The position numbers were made by a program, and so were the translations under genes. The notes beneath the pieces were generated by a model that searched no databases, was not told the origin of the DNA, and saw nothing but the letters and a program-made list of their open reading frames with translations. Shown here in pieces: positions 1-9,255 of a DNA stretch of 64,000 nt. Source of the stretch: Stenotrophomonas maltophilia (GTDB taxonomy: Bacteria > Pseudomonadota > Gammaproteobacteria > Xanthomonadales > Xanthomonadaceae); assembly GCA_009912235.1 (NCBI GenBank), contig WNDS01000005.1:358501-422500 (forward strand), read 5' to 3'. How positions within the stretch are numbered: the stretch's first letter is position 1; each line of letters starts with the position of its first letter.

Positions 1-335
1 TGCCCGTGGGTGTAGATGATGGCCTTGACCTGGGGTTTCAGACGGGTGCCGAAGGCGGCCACGATGGCCTGTGCATCGCTGGGGTTGGCGCCGGTATCGA
101 CGATGATCGCGCCCTGTGGGCCCTGCACCAGGGTGACATTGGCCGCCGAGTAGCCCACCGCGACGAATACGTTGTCGGCCATCTGCACCACCTGCGGGGT
201 GAACTGTGCCGAGTGCGCACGCAGGCGTGCGCTGGCGCTGTCGTCGGTGGCGGCGGCCAGCACCACGGCGGGTGCCAGGGTGGCCACGGCGGCCAGCAGC
301 GTGCGCAGCGCGCGGGGGGGGGACGGCATGGGCAT
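1..335 (-). CDS. Metallo-beta-lactamase-fold hydrolase (alkyl sulfatase-like), 5' part only
   Basis: This gene runs off the left edge; only its first 111 codons are visible. An ATG at 335 (or 329) opens a signal peptide of about 27 residues ending in a VVLAAA stretch. It is followed by a region typical of exported MBL-fold enzymes: DNVFVAVGYSAANVTLVQG, then IIVDTGANPSDAQAIV, and at the very edge IIYTHGH, the start of the zinc-binding HxHxDH motif. The pattern resembles the SdsA1/alkyl sulfatase branch of the superfamily, but substrate cannot be assigned from the fragment. It is divergently transcribed from the LysR gene starting at 424. A run of nine G on the plus strand (314-322) lies inside codons 5-8 and could be slippage-prone. 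Confidence 0.8.
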   Translation of the reverse strand, partial: MPMPSPPRALRTLLAAVATLAPAVVLAAATDDSASARLRAHSAQFTPQVVQMADNVFVAVGYSAANVTLVQGPQGAIIVDTGANPSDAQAIVAAFGTRLKPQVKAIIYTHG

Positions 336-423
336 CTCCAGCAGGGAAGCCCTAGCCTAGGCCTTCCATTTGCGCCTGCGTAGGGCGGAAAATGAGAGCA
401 AGGCTGTCATTTCCGGAAGGGTC

Positions 424-1314
424 ATGGACTTCAACGATGCGCGCCTGTTCGTGGCCGTGGTGCAGGCCGGCAGCCTGTCGGCGGCCGCGCAGCGCCTGGC
501 GATGCCGCTGCCGACGCTGAGCCGGCGCATGCGCCGGCTTGAGCGCGATCTGCAGGTGCAGCTGCTGGAACGTTCGGCGTGTGGCATTGCGCTGACCGAC
601 GCCGGGGTGAGCCTGCATGCACAGCTGCAGCCGGGCGTGGAAGCGCTGCTGCAGGCCGAGCAGGCGCTGCGCAACCAGCACGACCAGCCCAGTGGCCGGC
701 TGCGGCTGTCGCTGCCGCAGACCTTCTGGCTGTGGTGGGACCTGCTGGCCGCCTTCCAGCAGCGCTACCCGCAGGTGGAGGTCTACGTGCTGGCCACCGA
801 GCGGCGCGTGGACCTGGTGGAGGACGGCATCGATGTGGCGCTGCGCGTTGGCCCGCTGCTGCACGAGGATGTCATCGCGCTGCCGTTGCTGCAGTTCCGC
901 AACGTGCTGGTGGGCAGCCCGGCGCTGCTGCAGCGGCTGGGGGTTCCGGCAACGCCACAGGATCTGGCCCAGTACCCGTGTGCGGTGTGGGCCTCGCGCG
1001 TAGACAGCCGCGCGCAGTGGCAACTGGGCAGCCACACGGTGACGCCACGCCCGGTGCTGGCAGTGAACGATTACCACCAGCTGTGCGAGCGCGCGCTGGC
1101 CGGGCAGGCGCTGACTGAACTGCCCCCGTTCCTGGCCGCGCCGCACCTGCGCAGCGGGCGCCTGCAGGCGGTGTTGCCCGACCACCCGCTGCCGCGCTGG
1201 GCACTGCACCTGGTGCACCCGCCGCCGCGGCCGCCATCGGCACTGGTGCGCACCTACCTGGCGTTCTGCCAGCAGCACATCGGCACCGTGCGCGAGCCCT
1301 GCACGCTGCCCTGA
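424..1314 (+). CDS. LysR-family transcriptional regulator
   Basis: The 296-residue protein has the LysR arrangement: an N-terminal winged helix-turn-helix in about residues 1-60 (FVAVVQAGSLSAAAQRLAMP, then TLSRRMRRLERDL) and a substrate-binding effector domain from about residue 90 to the end. An ATG at 424 preceded by GGAAGG at 414-419 is chosen over an in-frame start at 370, which would add residues upstream of the canonical MDFNDARLF start. It is transcribed away from the exported MBL-fold hydrolase, the usual arrangement for a LysR protein controlling its divergent neighbour. That regulatory link is inferred from position only. The inducer is unknown. Confidence 0.9.
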   Translation: MDFNDARLFVAVVQAGSLSAAAQRLAMPLPTLSRRMRRLERDLQVQLLERSACGIALTDAGVSLHAQLQPGVEALLQAEQALRNQHDQPSGRLRLSLPQTFWLWWDLLAAFQQRYPQVEVYVLATERRVDLVEDGIDVALRVGPLLHEDVIALPLLQFRNVLVGSPALLQRLGVPATPQDLAQYPCAVWASRVDSRAQWQLGSHTVTPRPVLAVNDYHQLCERALAGQALTELPPFLAAPHLRSGRLQAVLPDHPLPRWALHLVHPPPRPPSALVRTYLAFCQQHIGTVREPCTLP

Positions 1315-1399
1315 GCGTGCGCCTGCTGCACCGCCGCGAGTCCTGTCACATGCCGCTGGCTATACTGGAACTCTTTTTCGCAGCAGCAGGAGAGTCCCC

Positions 1400-2335
1400 T
1401 TGGTCACGCATCCCCCTCTGTCCTCCCTCTCCGTTTCGCTGATCGGCGTTCCCACCGATATCGGGGCGGGCCATCGCGGTGCGCGGCTGGGGCCGGAAGC
1501 GCTGCGCGTGGCAGGCCTGCCCGAAGCGCTGGCCGCGCGCGGCGTGGATGTGCGCGACCTGGGCAACCTGGACGGCCCGCGCAACCCATGGACCGCGCCG
1601 GTGGAAGGCTACCGCCACCTGGACGAAGTGGTGGCCTGGAACCGTGCGCTGATGGACGCCACCTACGCCGAGCTGCAGGACGGGCGCTTGCCGATCGTGC
1701 TCGGGGGCGACCACTGCCTGGGCATCGGTTCGATCACCGCGGTGGCGCGCTTGTGCCGCGAGCAGGGCAAGCAGCTGCGCGTGCTGTGGCTGGATGCGCA
1801 TTCGGACTTCAACACCAGCGAGGTCACCCCCTCGGGCAACATCCACGGCATGCCGGTGGCCTGCCTGTGCGGGCTGGGTCCGGATGCGCTGACCCGGCTG
1901 GGCGGTGATGCCCCGGCCATCCGGCCCAGCCAGATGCACCAGATCGGCATCCGCTCGCTGGACCCGGATGAGAAGCGCCTGATCAAGACCCACCGCGTGG
2001 ATGTGTACGACATGCGCTACATCGACGAGAACGGGATGAAGCGCACGGTCGAGGCGGCACTGCACGGTATCGATGCCAATACCCACCTGCACGTCAGCTT
2101 CGACGTGGACTTCCTGGACCCCAGCATCGCCCCCGGCGTGGGCACCACGGTGCCGGGCGGGGTGAACTACCGCGAAGCACAGCTGGTGATGGAAATGATC
2201 GCCGACAGCGGGCGCATGGGGTCGCTGGACATCGTTGAACTCAACCCGCTGCTGGACAAGCAGAACGCCACCGCCGAACTGGCCGTCGACCTGGTCGAGA
2301 GCCTGTTCGGCAAGTCCACGTTGATGCGTGGCTGA
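1400..2335 (+). CDS. rocF: Arginase (ureohydrolase family)
   Basis: The predicted 311-residue cytoplasmic enzyme hydrolyses L-arginine to L-ornithine and urea. Binuclear manganese motifs are all present: GGDH at residues 102-105, DAHSDFN at 132-138, a following NIHGMP, and SFDVDFLDP around residue 235, with a late LDIVELNP. The N-terminal SLIGVPTDIGAGHRGARLGP is typical of true arginases rather than agmatinases. The start is TTG at 1400, supported by AGGAGAG at 1388-1394, and there is no ATG in a sensible position. It stands alone between the LysR gene and the entericidin genes. Confidence 0.93.
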   Translation: MVTHPPLSSLSVSLIGVPTDIGAGHRGARLGPEALRVAGLPEALAARGVDVRDLGNLDGPRNPWTAPVEGYRHLDEVVAWNRALMDATYAELQDGRLPIVLGGDHCLGIGSITAVARLCREQGKQLRVLWLDAHSDFNTSEVTPSGNIHGMPVACLCGLGPDALTRLGGDAPAIRPSQMHQIGIRSLDPDEKRLIKTHRVDVYDMRYIDENGMKRTVEAALHGIDANTHLHVSFDVDFLDPSIAPGVGTTVPGGVNYREAQLVMEMIADSGRMGSLDIVELNPLLDKQNATAELAVDLVESLFGKSTLMRG

Positions 2336-2467
2336 GCGCGTTTTCTCCCGCGGCTGAATGGCACGCAGTTCCGTTCACGCTCGCTGCACGCGGCAGACGC
2401 CAGATTGCACTTCATGCGAGGGCCATCCCGTTCCTGGGCCGGCCCTTCGCGGAACGAAGAGGAGAAG

Positions 2468-2623
2468 ATGATGAAGCGGATCATCCCTGGACTGTTGCTG
2501 GCCCTGCTTTCGGTCGGTGCGCTCAGTGGCTGCAACACCATTGCCGGTGCCGGCAAGGACGTGCAGCGGGCTGGGCAGGCGGTTGAAGGCACGGCCAACG
2601 ACTGCCGCGACGGTAAGTGCTGA
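2468..2623 (+). CDS. Entericidin-family lipoprotein (first of two)
   Basis: A 51-residue membrane lipoprotein begins at ATG 2468 after a GAAGAGGAG ribosome-binding region. It has a short basic N-terminus (MMKR), a hydrophobic segment and a lipobox LSGC whose cysteine is followed by NTIAGAGKDVQRAGQAVEGTA, the hallmark of EcnA/EcnB proteins. Entericidins are small stationary-phase lipoproteins, in E. coli proposed as a toxin/antidote pair. The C-terminus NDCRDGKC is longer than in the neighbouring copy and has two extra cysteines. An upstream in-frame TTG at 2405 is rejected because it would bury the signal peptide. Confidence 0.88.
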   Translation: MMKRIIPGLLLALLSVGALSGCNTIAGAGKDVQRAGQAVEGTANDCRDGKC

Positions 2624-2694
2624 TCCCATCGCCCTGCTCAGCGGGACCGTGTGTTTGAAAACGGTGTAGTGGCGAACCCCTAGGAGAAAACCAA

Positions 2695-2832
2695 ATGAAG
2701 CGTGTAATTGCCCTGATGCTGTTGTCGATGTTCTCGGTGGCCATGCTGGCCGGCTGCAACACCGTTGCCGGTGCCGGCAAGGATGTGCAGAAGGCAGGCG
2801 AGAAGGTCGAAGGCACCGCCAACCGCAACTGA
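2695..2832 (+). CDS. Entericidin-family lipoprotein (second of two)
   Basis: This 45-residue ORF has an ATG at 2695 and TGA at 2830-2832, preceded by an AGGAG at 2682-2686. The protein has a signal peptide, lipobox LAGC and the tail NTVAGAGKDVQKAGEKVEG, almost a copy of its upstream neighbour. It looks like a tandem duplicate about 70 bp downstream, with its own ribosome-binding site. A strong terminator follows at 2853-2882, so the two genes could share a transcript. Which of the pair corresponds to EcnA and which to EcnB cannot be told from sequence alone. Confidence 0.88.
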   Translation: MKRVIALMLLSMFSVAMLAGCNTVAGAGKDVQKAGEKVEGTANRN

Positions 2833-2852
2833 TCGCGGCTGACTGCACGGGA

Positions 2853-2882
2853 AAAGGCCGGTTGATCCGGCCTTTTTCTTTT
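2853..2882 (+). terminator. Rho-independent terminator after the entericidin pair
   Basis: AAAGGCCGG at 2853-2861 pairs perfectly with CCGGCCTTT at 2867-2875 around a 5-base loop, followed by a T-rich tract (TTTTTCTTTT). Confidence 0.9.
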
Positions 2883-3028
2883 CCGCCTGCCGGTACCGTG
2901 CAGGCGGGCGGCGTGAACCATTCAAGCAGGTGAGCTTGCTTTTCATCGCGGTTTGACCCTTGGCGAACGTGGCCACTGTGATCCTGCAGGGGCGGTAACA
3001 ACGCCGTTGCATTGAAGGAAGCCTCGCG

Positions 3029-3250
3029 ATGAACAAAGACATCATTTCCGGCAAGTGTTCGCAGATCAAGGGCAAGGCCCAGGCGAAATGGGGCGACCTG
3101 ACCAACGACGATTTCGATGTGGCCGAAGGCAATGCCGAGTACCTGGCCGGCCGCCTGCAGGAGCGCTATGGCTGGGCGCGCGACCGCGCCGAAACCGAAG
3201 TGCGCGACTTCGAGAAAGCCATGCGCAAGGATTACCCCGATTTCCACTGA
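3029..3250 (+). CDS. CsbD-family stress protein (YjbJ-like)
   Basis: This 73-residue, highly charged soluble protein begins [20 protein letters not shown] and contains [15 protein letters not shown] and [11 protein letters not shown], the characteristic CsbD/YjbJ pattern. The family is general-stress inducible with no known enzymatic activity. ATG 3029 follows GAAGGAAGCC. It is monocistronic, framed by the entericidin terminator upstream and its own terminator at 3277-3306. Confidence 0.93.
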   Translation: MNKDIISGKCSQIKGKAQAKWGDLTNDDFDVAEGNAEYLAGRLQERYGWARDRAETEVRDFEKAMRKDYPDFH

Positions 3251-3276
3251 GCCGGTGCACTGACTGCTGGCCACCA

Positions 3277-3306
3277 CGCCCGGACCGTGACAGGTCCGGG
3301 CGTTTT
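3277..3306 (+). terminator. Rho-independent terminator after the CsbD-like gene
   Basis: CGCCCGGACC (3277-3286) and GGTCCGGGCG (3293-3302) form a perfect 10-bp stem with a 6-base loop, followed by TTTT. It lies between convergent genes and may also end the minus-strand transcript partially. Confidence 0.9.
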
Positions 3307-3329
3307 CGTTGGCGCGCTCGTTGGCGCGC

Positions 3330-4136
3330 TCAGCGGCGCGGCGGGTCGGGTACGTAGCGCTGCGGGAACGCCTGCGGGGCGTCGACCGGGCGCGGCTGCG
3401 GGCCCAGCACGATGCCGCGCGTACGCAGGTTGCGCGCGCTGTCATAGCGCAGCTGTGCGACCTGCACCGGTGCCGCCGTAGCGCGCTCGAAGACGGTGTC
3501 ACGCACCGACGATGCTTCGCGTTCGCCGTGGCCGGTGCCCAGCGCGGGTGCAGGCGCGGCGCGCGCCATGCGGCTGGCGGCACGGTCGCTGCTCACCGCG
3601 GCTTCGGCCGCCATCGACGCCGAAGGGGCGGGTGGGGCCGGTGCCACCATCGGCCGGTAGCGGCGCGGTGGCGGGCCGCGTTCGTTGAACACCGCGATGC
3701 CGACCACGCCCACGTTGTCCGGGCGGCCGGTGCGGCTGGCATAGCTGCCGCCGGGGGTACTGAACACGAACTGCGCCACCTCGTCCTGCGATTTGCGCCA
3801 GCTGGTGATGTCCGCGCTCTGCCAGGGGTTGAGCACATAGCCGGTCTGGCCGGGCGAGGCGTCTTCGCCGCTGATGGCGTTGACCCCGTCCACCGAGAGC
3901 ACCACCGGCACGCGGCGGTCGCTGGTGTTTTCGAGGCGCAGCGCATAGCGGTGCCCGCGTTCGCCGGCCACCCAGCGCTGGCCCTGGCCGAGGTACTCCG
4001 GCAGCAGGCGGCCGCTGTCGCGGTCCAGCACGGACAGCCGCACCGGCGAGCTGTCGCCAGGCACGCTGTCGGCAGGCAGGGGGGGCCGGAAACCGGCCAG
4101 GGGCAGGATCAGCAACAGGGGCAGCAGGCGTTTCAT
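3330..4136 (-). CDS. Exported protein of unknown function
   Basis: The product is a 268-residue predicted periplasmic protein. ATG 4136 is preceded by GGAGAAC and opens a clear signal peptide (MKRLLPLLLILPLAGF). The middle, roughly residues 30-160, looks folded, with segments such as LPEYLGQGQRWVAGERGHRY, LRLENTSDRRVPVVLSVDGV and VAQFVFSTPGGSYASRTGRP. That part reads like a beta-sandwich but I cannot assign a family. The C-terminal 100 residues are low-complexity, rich in Ala, Pro and Arg. Longer upstream starts (4223) are rejected for lack of a ribosome-binding site. It is convergent with the CsbD gene and divergent from trpS. Confidence 0.72.
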   Translation of the reverse strand: MKRLLPLLLILPLAGFRPPLPADSVPGDSSPVRLSVLDRDSGRLLPEYLGQGQRWVAGERGHRYALRLENTSDRRVPVVLSVDGVNAISGEDASPGQTGYVLNPWQSADITSWRKSQDEVAQFVFSTPGGSYASRTGRPDNVGVVGIAVFNERGPPPRRYRPMVAPAPPAPSASMAAEAAVSSDRAASRMARAAPAPALGTGHGEREASSVRDTVFERATAAPVQVAQLRYDSARNLRTRGIVLGPQPRPVDAPQAFPQRYVPDPPRR

Positions 4137-4243
4137 CGGCGTTCTCCAGCGGGGTTGCCGGGAACAACGCACCAGCACCCCGGGCGGGGTTGGCGGCATG
4201 CAGGGTAAACTGGGGCCGTTCATTGAAGGTTCCCCACGCAGTC

Positions 4244-5539
4244 ATGACGACCCGAGTCCTTACCGGTATCACCCCCTCCGGCACGCCCCACCTGGGCAAC
4301 TATGTCGGTGCCATCCGCCCGGCCATCGCCGCCAGCCGCGCGGCCGGCATCGAGAGCTTCTTCTTCCTGGCCGACCTGCACAGCCTGATCAAGTCGCAGG
4401 ACCCGGCGCGTACCCAGCGGGCCACGCTGGAAATCGCCGCCAGCTGGCTGGCCTGTGGCCTGGACCCGGAACAGGTGTGGTTCTACCGGCAGAGTGACAT
4501 CCGCGAAACCACCGAGCTGATGTGGTTCCTGACCGCCATCGCCAGCAAGGGCATCCTCAACCGCGCCCATGCCTACAAGGCCGCGGTGGACAAGAACCGC
4601 GAAGAGGGCGTGGACGACGATTCCGGCGTCAGCGCCGGGCTGTTCATGTACCCGGTGCTGATGGCCGCCGACATCCTGATCTTCAAGGCCAACCACGTGC
4701 CGGTGGGCCGCGACCAGATCCAGCACATCGAGATGGCGCGCGATTTCGCCCAGCGCTTCAACCACGTTTACGGCAAGGAGTACTTCCCGCTGCCGGAGGT
4801 GGTGATCGACGAACAGGTGGCCACGCTGGCCGGCCTGGACGGCCGCAAGATGAGCAAGAGCTACCACAACACCATTCCGCTGTTCACCCCGCGCGATGAA
4901 CTGAAGAAGCTAGTGTTTTCGATCCTGACCGATTCGCGTGCACCGGGCGAGCCGAAGGACACCGAAGGCTCGGCGCTGTTCCAGATGTACCAGGCCTTCG
5001 CCACCCCGGAGCAGACCGCTGCCTTCGCGCAGGCCTTTGCCGAGGGCATCAGCTGGGGCGATGCCAAGCAGCAGCTGTTCGAGCGCATCGACAGCGAGCT
5101 GGCACCGCTGCGCGAGCGCTACAACGCGCTGATGGCCGAACCGGAAAAGATCGAAGCGCTGCTCAAGCGCCGTGGCCAGCAGCTGCGCGAGCAGCTGGCA
5201 GCGCCGCTGCTGGCGGAACTGCGCCAGGCGGTGGGCCTGCGCGATCTGTCCAGCGCGGGCGACATTGCCAGCGAGGATGCCGGCGTGGCCCGCGTGGCAC
5301 CGCCTCTGTTCAAGCAGTACCGCGAGAAGGACGGCCGGTTCTACTTCAAGCTGACCGCCGGCGACGGCACGCTGCTGATCCAGAGCGGTGGCTTCGATTC
5401 GCCGCGCGAGGCTGGCCAGCTGATCGCGGTGATCAAGCAGGCCGAGCACGGTGACCAGCTGCAGAGCGAGCTGTTCACGCTGGAGGCCGAGGTGGACGCC
5501 GTGCTGGCCGCGCTGGCCCTGCTGCGCGACGCGGCCTGA
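4244..5539 (+). CDS. trpS: Tryptophanyl-tRNA synthetase with C-terminal extension
   Basis: This class Ic enzyme charges tRNA-Trp. Its catalytic signatures are TPHLGN at residues 14-19 (HIGH equivalent), the specificity region FYRQSDI near 80-86, and KMSKS at 202-206. At 431 residues it is about 100 longer than the compact E. coli-type enzyme (about 334). The extra part includes residues 359-431, where FYFKLTAGDGTLLIQSGGF and a following REAG...IAVIK stretch resemble a DUF1508/YegP-type unit. Long TrpRS versions are known in Pseudomonas and Xanthomonas, so this is family-typical rather than a local fusion. ATG 4244 is preferred because homology to the family starts there (TTRVLTGITPSG). Confidence 0.95.
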   Translation: MTTRVLTGITPSGTPHLGNYVGAIRPAIAASRAAGIESFFFLADLHSLIKSQDPARTQRATLEIAASWLACGLDPEQVWFYRQSDIRETTELMWFLTAIASKGILNRAHAYKAAVDKNREEGVDDDSGVSAGLFMYPVLMAADILIFKANHVPVGRDQIQHIEMARDFAQRFNHVYGKEYFPLPEVVIDEQVATLAGLDGRKMSKSYHNTIPLFTPRDELKKLVFSILTDSRAPGEPKDTEGSALFQMYQAFATPEQTAAFAQAFAEGISWGDAKQQLFERIDSELAPLRERYNALMAEPEKIEALLKRRGQQLREQLAAPLLAELRQAVGLRDLSSAGDIASEDAGVARVAPPLFKQYREKDGRFYFKLTAGDGTLLIQSGGFDSPREAGQLIAVIKQAEHGDQLQSELFTLEAEVDAVLAALALLRDAA

Positions 5540-5657
5540 GCGCCGGATCTGCCGCGCCGGGCCCGGCGCGGCAGGAAACACGCGGCCGGCACTGCCAGGC
5601 CGCAACGCCCATGGCATGATGGCCGCGTGCCGCTGGCGCGATGACATGGAGTCCGTG

Positions 5658-5819
5658 ATGGCCTGGTTGTCGCTGCTGCTGTTCCTGCCCTGGTTCCTAC
5701 TGCTGGGCAGCCTGTACTGCCTGTTCCCGCGGCACCCGCGCAGCCGGCGGCGGCGTCTGTTCGACACCGCCATCCTGGCCCTGGCCCTGCTGCTGCGGCC
5801 GCGCTGGTTGGATCGGTAA
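5658..5819 (+). CDS. Small hydrophobic membrane protein, unknown
   Basis: A 53-residue ORF starts at ATG 5658, six bases after a GGAG; an in-frame ATG at 5646 is possible. The first 24 residues (MAWLSLLLFLPWFLLLGSLY) form one membrane helix, followed by a basic patch PRHPRSRRRRL and a second hydrophobic run (DTAILALALLL) that ends abruptly in RPRWLDR. The abrupt end after half of a second helix suggests the 3' end may have been lost where the repeat-rich region begins. That is inference. I do not recognise the family. Confidence 0.5.
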   Translation: MAWLSLLLFLPWFLLLGSLYCLFPRHPRSRRRRLFDTAILALALLLRPRWLDR

Positions 5820-5831
5820 GCCTGCTTCTGC

Positions 5832-5888
5832 ACGGGGACGGTGCATCTGTCCGGGGACCGTGCATCTGTCCGGGAACCGTGAATCTGT
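5832..5888 (+). repeat. Three tandem 19-bp imperfect repeats
   Basis: Units at 5832-5850, 5851-5869 and 5870-5888 follow the consensus CCGGGGACCGTGCATCTGT with one to three mismatches each. They sit directly against the GTAG-tipped palindrome pair at 5887. Confidence 0.85.
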
Positions 5889-5973
5889 AGAGTCGACTGT
5901 TAGTCGACTGCCTTTCTCCGGCCACCGCCCAAGCCCGCGCTGCGCGCGCAAGTCGACTAACAGTCGACTCTAC
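5887..5973. repeat. Paired GTAG-tipped palindromes (SMAG/REP-like), copy A
   Basis: A perfect 23-bp inverted repeat lies at 5887-5909 and 5951-5973. The left arm starts GTAGAGTCGACTGTTAGTCG and each arm contains two AGTCGACT palindromes. The 41-bp spacer includes CCCGCGCTGCGCGCG. The same arms and a similar spacer recur at 25774-25861, so this is a dispersed repeat family. GTAG at the outer tip matches SMAG elements of S. maltophilia. Confidence 0.88.
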
Positions 5974-6124
5974 CAACCGCCGTCGCCACCAACAGCCGAC
6001 GCAACCAACAGCCGCCGCTACCCGTCGCCACCCGCTCCCCTGCCGCCTGCGACCAAAGCCGGGTGCACCCGGCGGCCGTGCGCGCCTACCATGGGGGTCT
6101 GTTTCCCTGGCCAGGTACGCGCCG

Positions 6125-7057
6125 ATGACCGCCGACCCCAGCATCCACACCATCGACACCGGTTTCCAGCGGGCGCAGTTCGATGCCGCCTACCTCATCG
6201 TCGAGAACGGCCATGCGGCCTTCGTCGACTGCGGCACCGGGTTGGCCGTGCCGGCCATGCTGCAGGCGCTGGCCGACGCCGGGCTGGGCGTGGACGCGGT
6301 GGACTGGCTGCTGCTGACCCACGTGCACCTGGACCACGCCGGTGGCGCCGGCCTGCTGATGCAGCAGCTGCCACATGCGCGCGCGGTGCTGCACCCGCGC
6401 GGTGCGCCGCACATGATAGACCCCACGCGGCTCATTGCCGGTGCCACGGCGGTGTATGGCGCCGAAGAGATCGCGCGCAGCTATGGCCGCATCGAAGCGG
6501 TGCCGGCCGAACGCATCGTGGCGGCCGAAGATGGCCGCCGCATCGACCTGGCCGGGCGCGAACTGATGCTGCTGCACACGCCGGGCCACGCGCTGCACCA
6601 CTACTGCGTGTGGGATGCCCGCAGCCGCAGCTGGTTCGTCGGCGATTCGTTCGGGCTGTCCTACCGCGAACTGGACAGCGCACGCGGGCCGTTCATCATT
6701 CCCAGCTCGTCGCCGGTGCAGTTCGACCCGGAGGCGCTGAAGCACTCCATCCAGCGCATGCTCGGCTACTCGCCGGAGGCGATGTACGTGACCCATTTCG
6801 GCCGCGTCGAGCAGGTGGCCACGCTGGCCGAGGCGCTGTACGAGCAGATTGATGCGATGGCCGCGATCGGGCGCCAGTGCGATGGCCGGCCCGACCGCCA
6901 CCGCTGCCTGCTGGCCGCGCTGCGCGCGCTGTACCTGGAGCGCGCGCAGGCGCATGGCTGCCGGTTCGATGACGAGGCCGTGGCCAACGTGCTGGCCATG
7001 GACATCGAGCTCAACGCGCAGGGCCTGGCCTGTTGGCTGGACCGCGCGCGGCGCTGA
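6125..7057 (+). CDS. MBL-fold metallo-hydrolase
   Basis: This 310-residue cytoplasmic hydrolase belongs to the metallo-beta-lactamase superfamily. Zinc ligands are visible in THVHLDHAGG (residues 65-74), HTPGHALHH further on, and a metal-bridging aspartate in FVGDSFG. A late YVTHFG supplies the last conserved histidine. The C-terminal 70 residues form a helical extension rich in Ala and Arg. ATG 6125 begins just after the repeat-rich spacer. The substrate cannot be inferred, because the glyoxalase-II-like, lactonase-like and RNase-like members share these motifs. Confidence 0.88.
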   Translation: MTADPSIHTIDTGFQRAQFDAAYLIVENGHAAFVDCGTGLAVPAMLQALADAGLGVDAVDWLLLTHVHLDHAGGAGLLMQQLPHARAVLHPRGAPHMIDPTRLIAGATAVYGAEEIARSYGRIEAVPAERIVAAEDGRRIDLAGRELMLLHTPGHALHHYCVWDARSRSWFVGDSFGLSYRELDSARGPFIIPSSSPVQFDPEALKHSIQRMLGYSPEAMYVTHFGRVEQVATLAEALYEQIDAMAAIGRQCDGRPDRHRCLLAALRALYLERAQAHGCRFDDEAVANVLAMDIELNAQGLACWLDRARR

Positions 7058-7145
7058 CCGGCCCGGATACGCATGCCGCCGGCGGCCAGCCGGCGCCGCG
7101 ACCACGTTACACTCTGGTGACTCTTCCGTTCGCCGTGGTGCTGCC

Positions 7146-8807
<1,662 letters not shown>

Positions 8808-8820
8808 AGCAGTGCCGGCC

Positions 8821-9255
8821 TCAGCGCCGGCGCAGCAGTTTCCACGCACCCCAGCCGCAGGCGGCCATCACCACCGTGTAGCAGGCCACCATGGTGCGCA
8901 GGCTGACCGGCGTCGTGTTCTGGAAGGTGCGCTGAAAGCGCAGCTGCAGCTGGGTGCTGCCGGAACCCAGGTCCACCGCCAGCTGCAGCGCCAGCGCCAG
9001 GTACAGCACCAGCAGTGCCATCCCGAAGCCGATGCGTGGCCAGGCCTGGCCGGGCCCCGGTGGCCGCAGCACGTAGCGCAGCAGCGTGCCTGCAGCCAGC
9101 ATCAGCGCCACCTACATTAATGAAAAGGCCGGTGAGGACCCCGCTGCCGGCGCCGTGGCAGCGGTTGCCAGCACGTCCTGTGCCAAGGCCGGCGCCACGG
9201 CGACCGCGACGAGCGCGGCCGCCATGCGTGCGGCATGTTTACCTGCGTGTGCCAT
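8821..9255 (-). pseudogene. Small exported membrane protein interrupted by an in-frame amber codon
   Basis: Read on the minus strand from ATG 9255 (or 9225), the frame encodes a signal peptide (MAAALVAVAVAPALAQ) and a short Ala/Thr/Pro linker. TAG at 9114-9112 then interrupts it, after which the same frame continues for 96 codons with VALMLAAGTLLRYVLRPPG, another hydrophobic stretch and a terminal helix ending KLLRRR. A single UAG in an otherwise continuous 144-codon frame suggests a nonsense mutation, perhaps of a Trp codon. Alternatively the 96-residue part is translated on its own from GTG 9111. Its start overlaps the 3' end of the upstream MFS gene by 17 bp, implying one operon. I do not recognise the family. 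Confidence 0.65.

Noticed and set aside
4190..4243. Longer start for trpS at 4190
   Set aside because: It would add residues with no similarity to the family and overlap the divergent promoter; TTRVLTG at 4244 is the standard start.
5832..5888. Three 19-bp repeats considered as a CRISPR array
   Set aside because: The repeats are directly adjacent without spacers and no cas genes are in the window.
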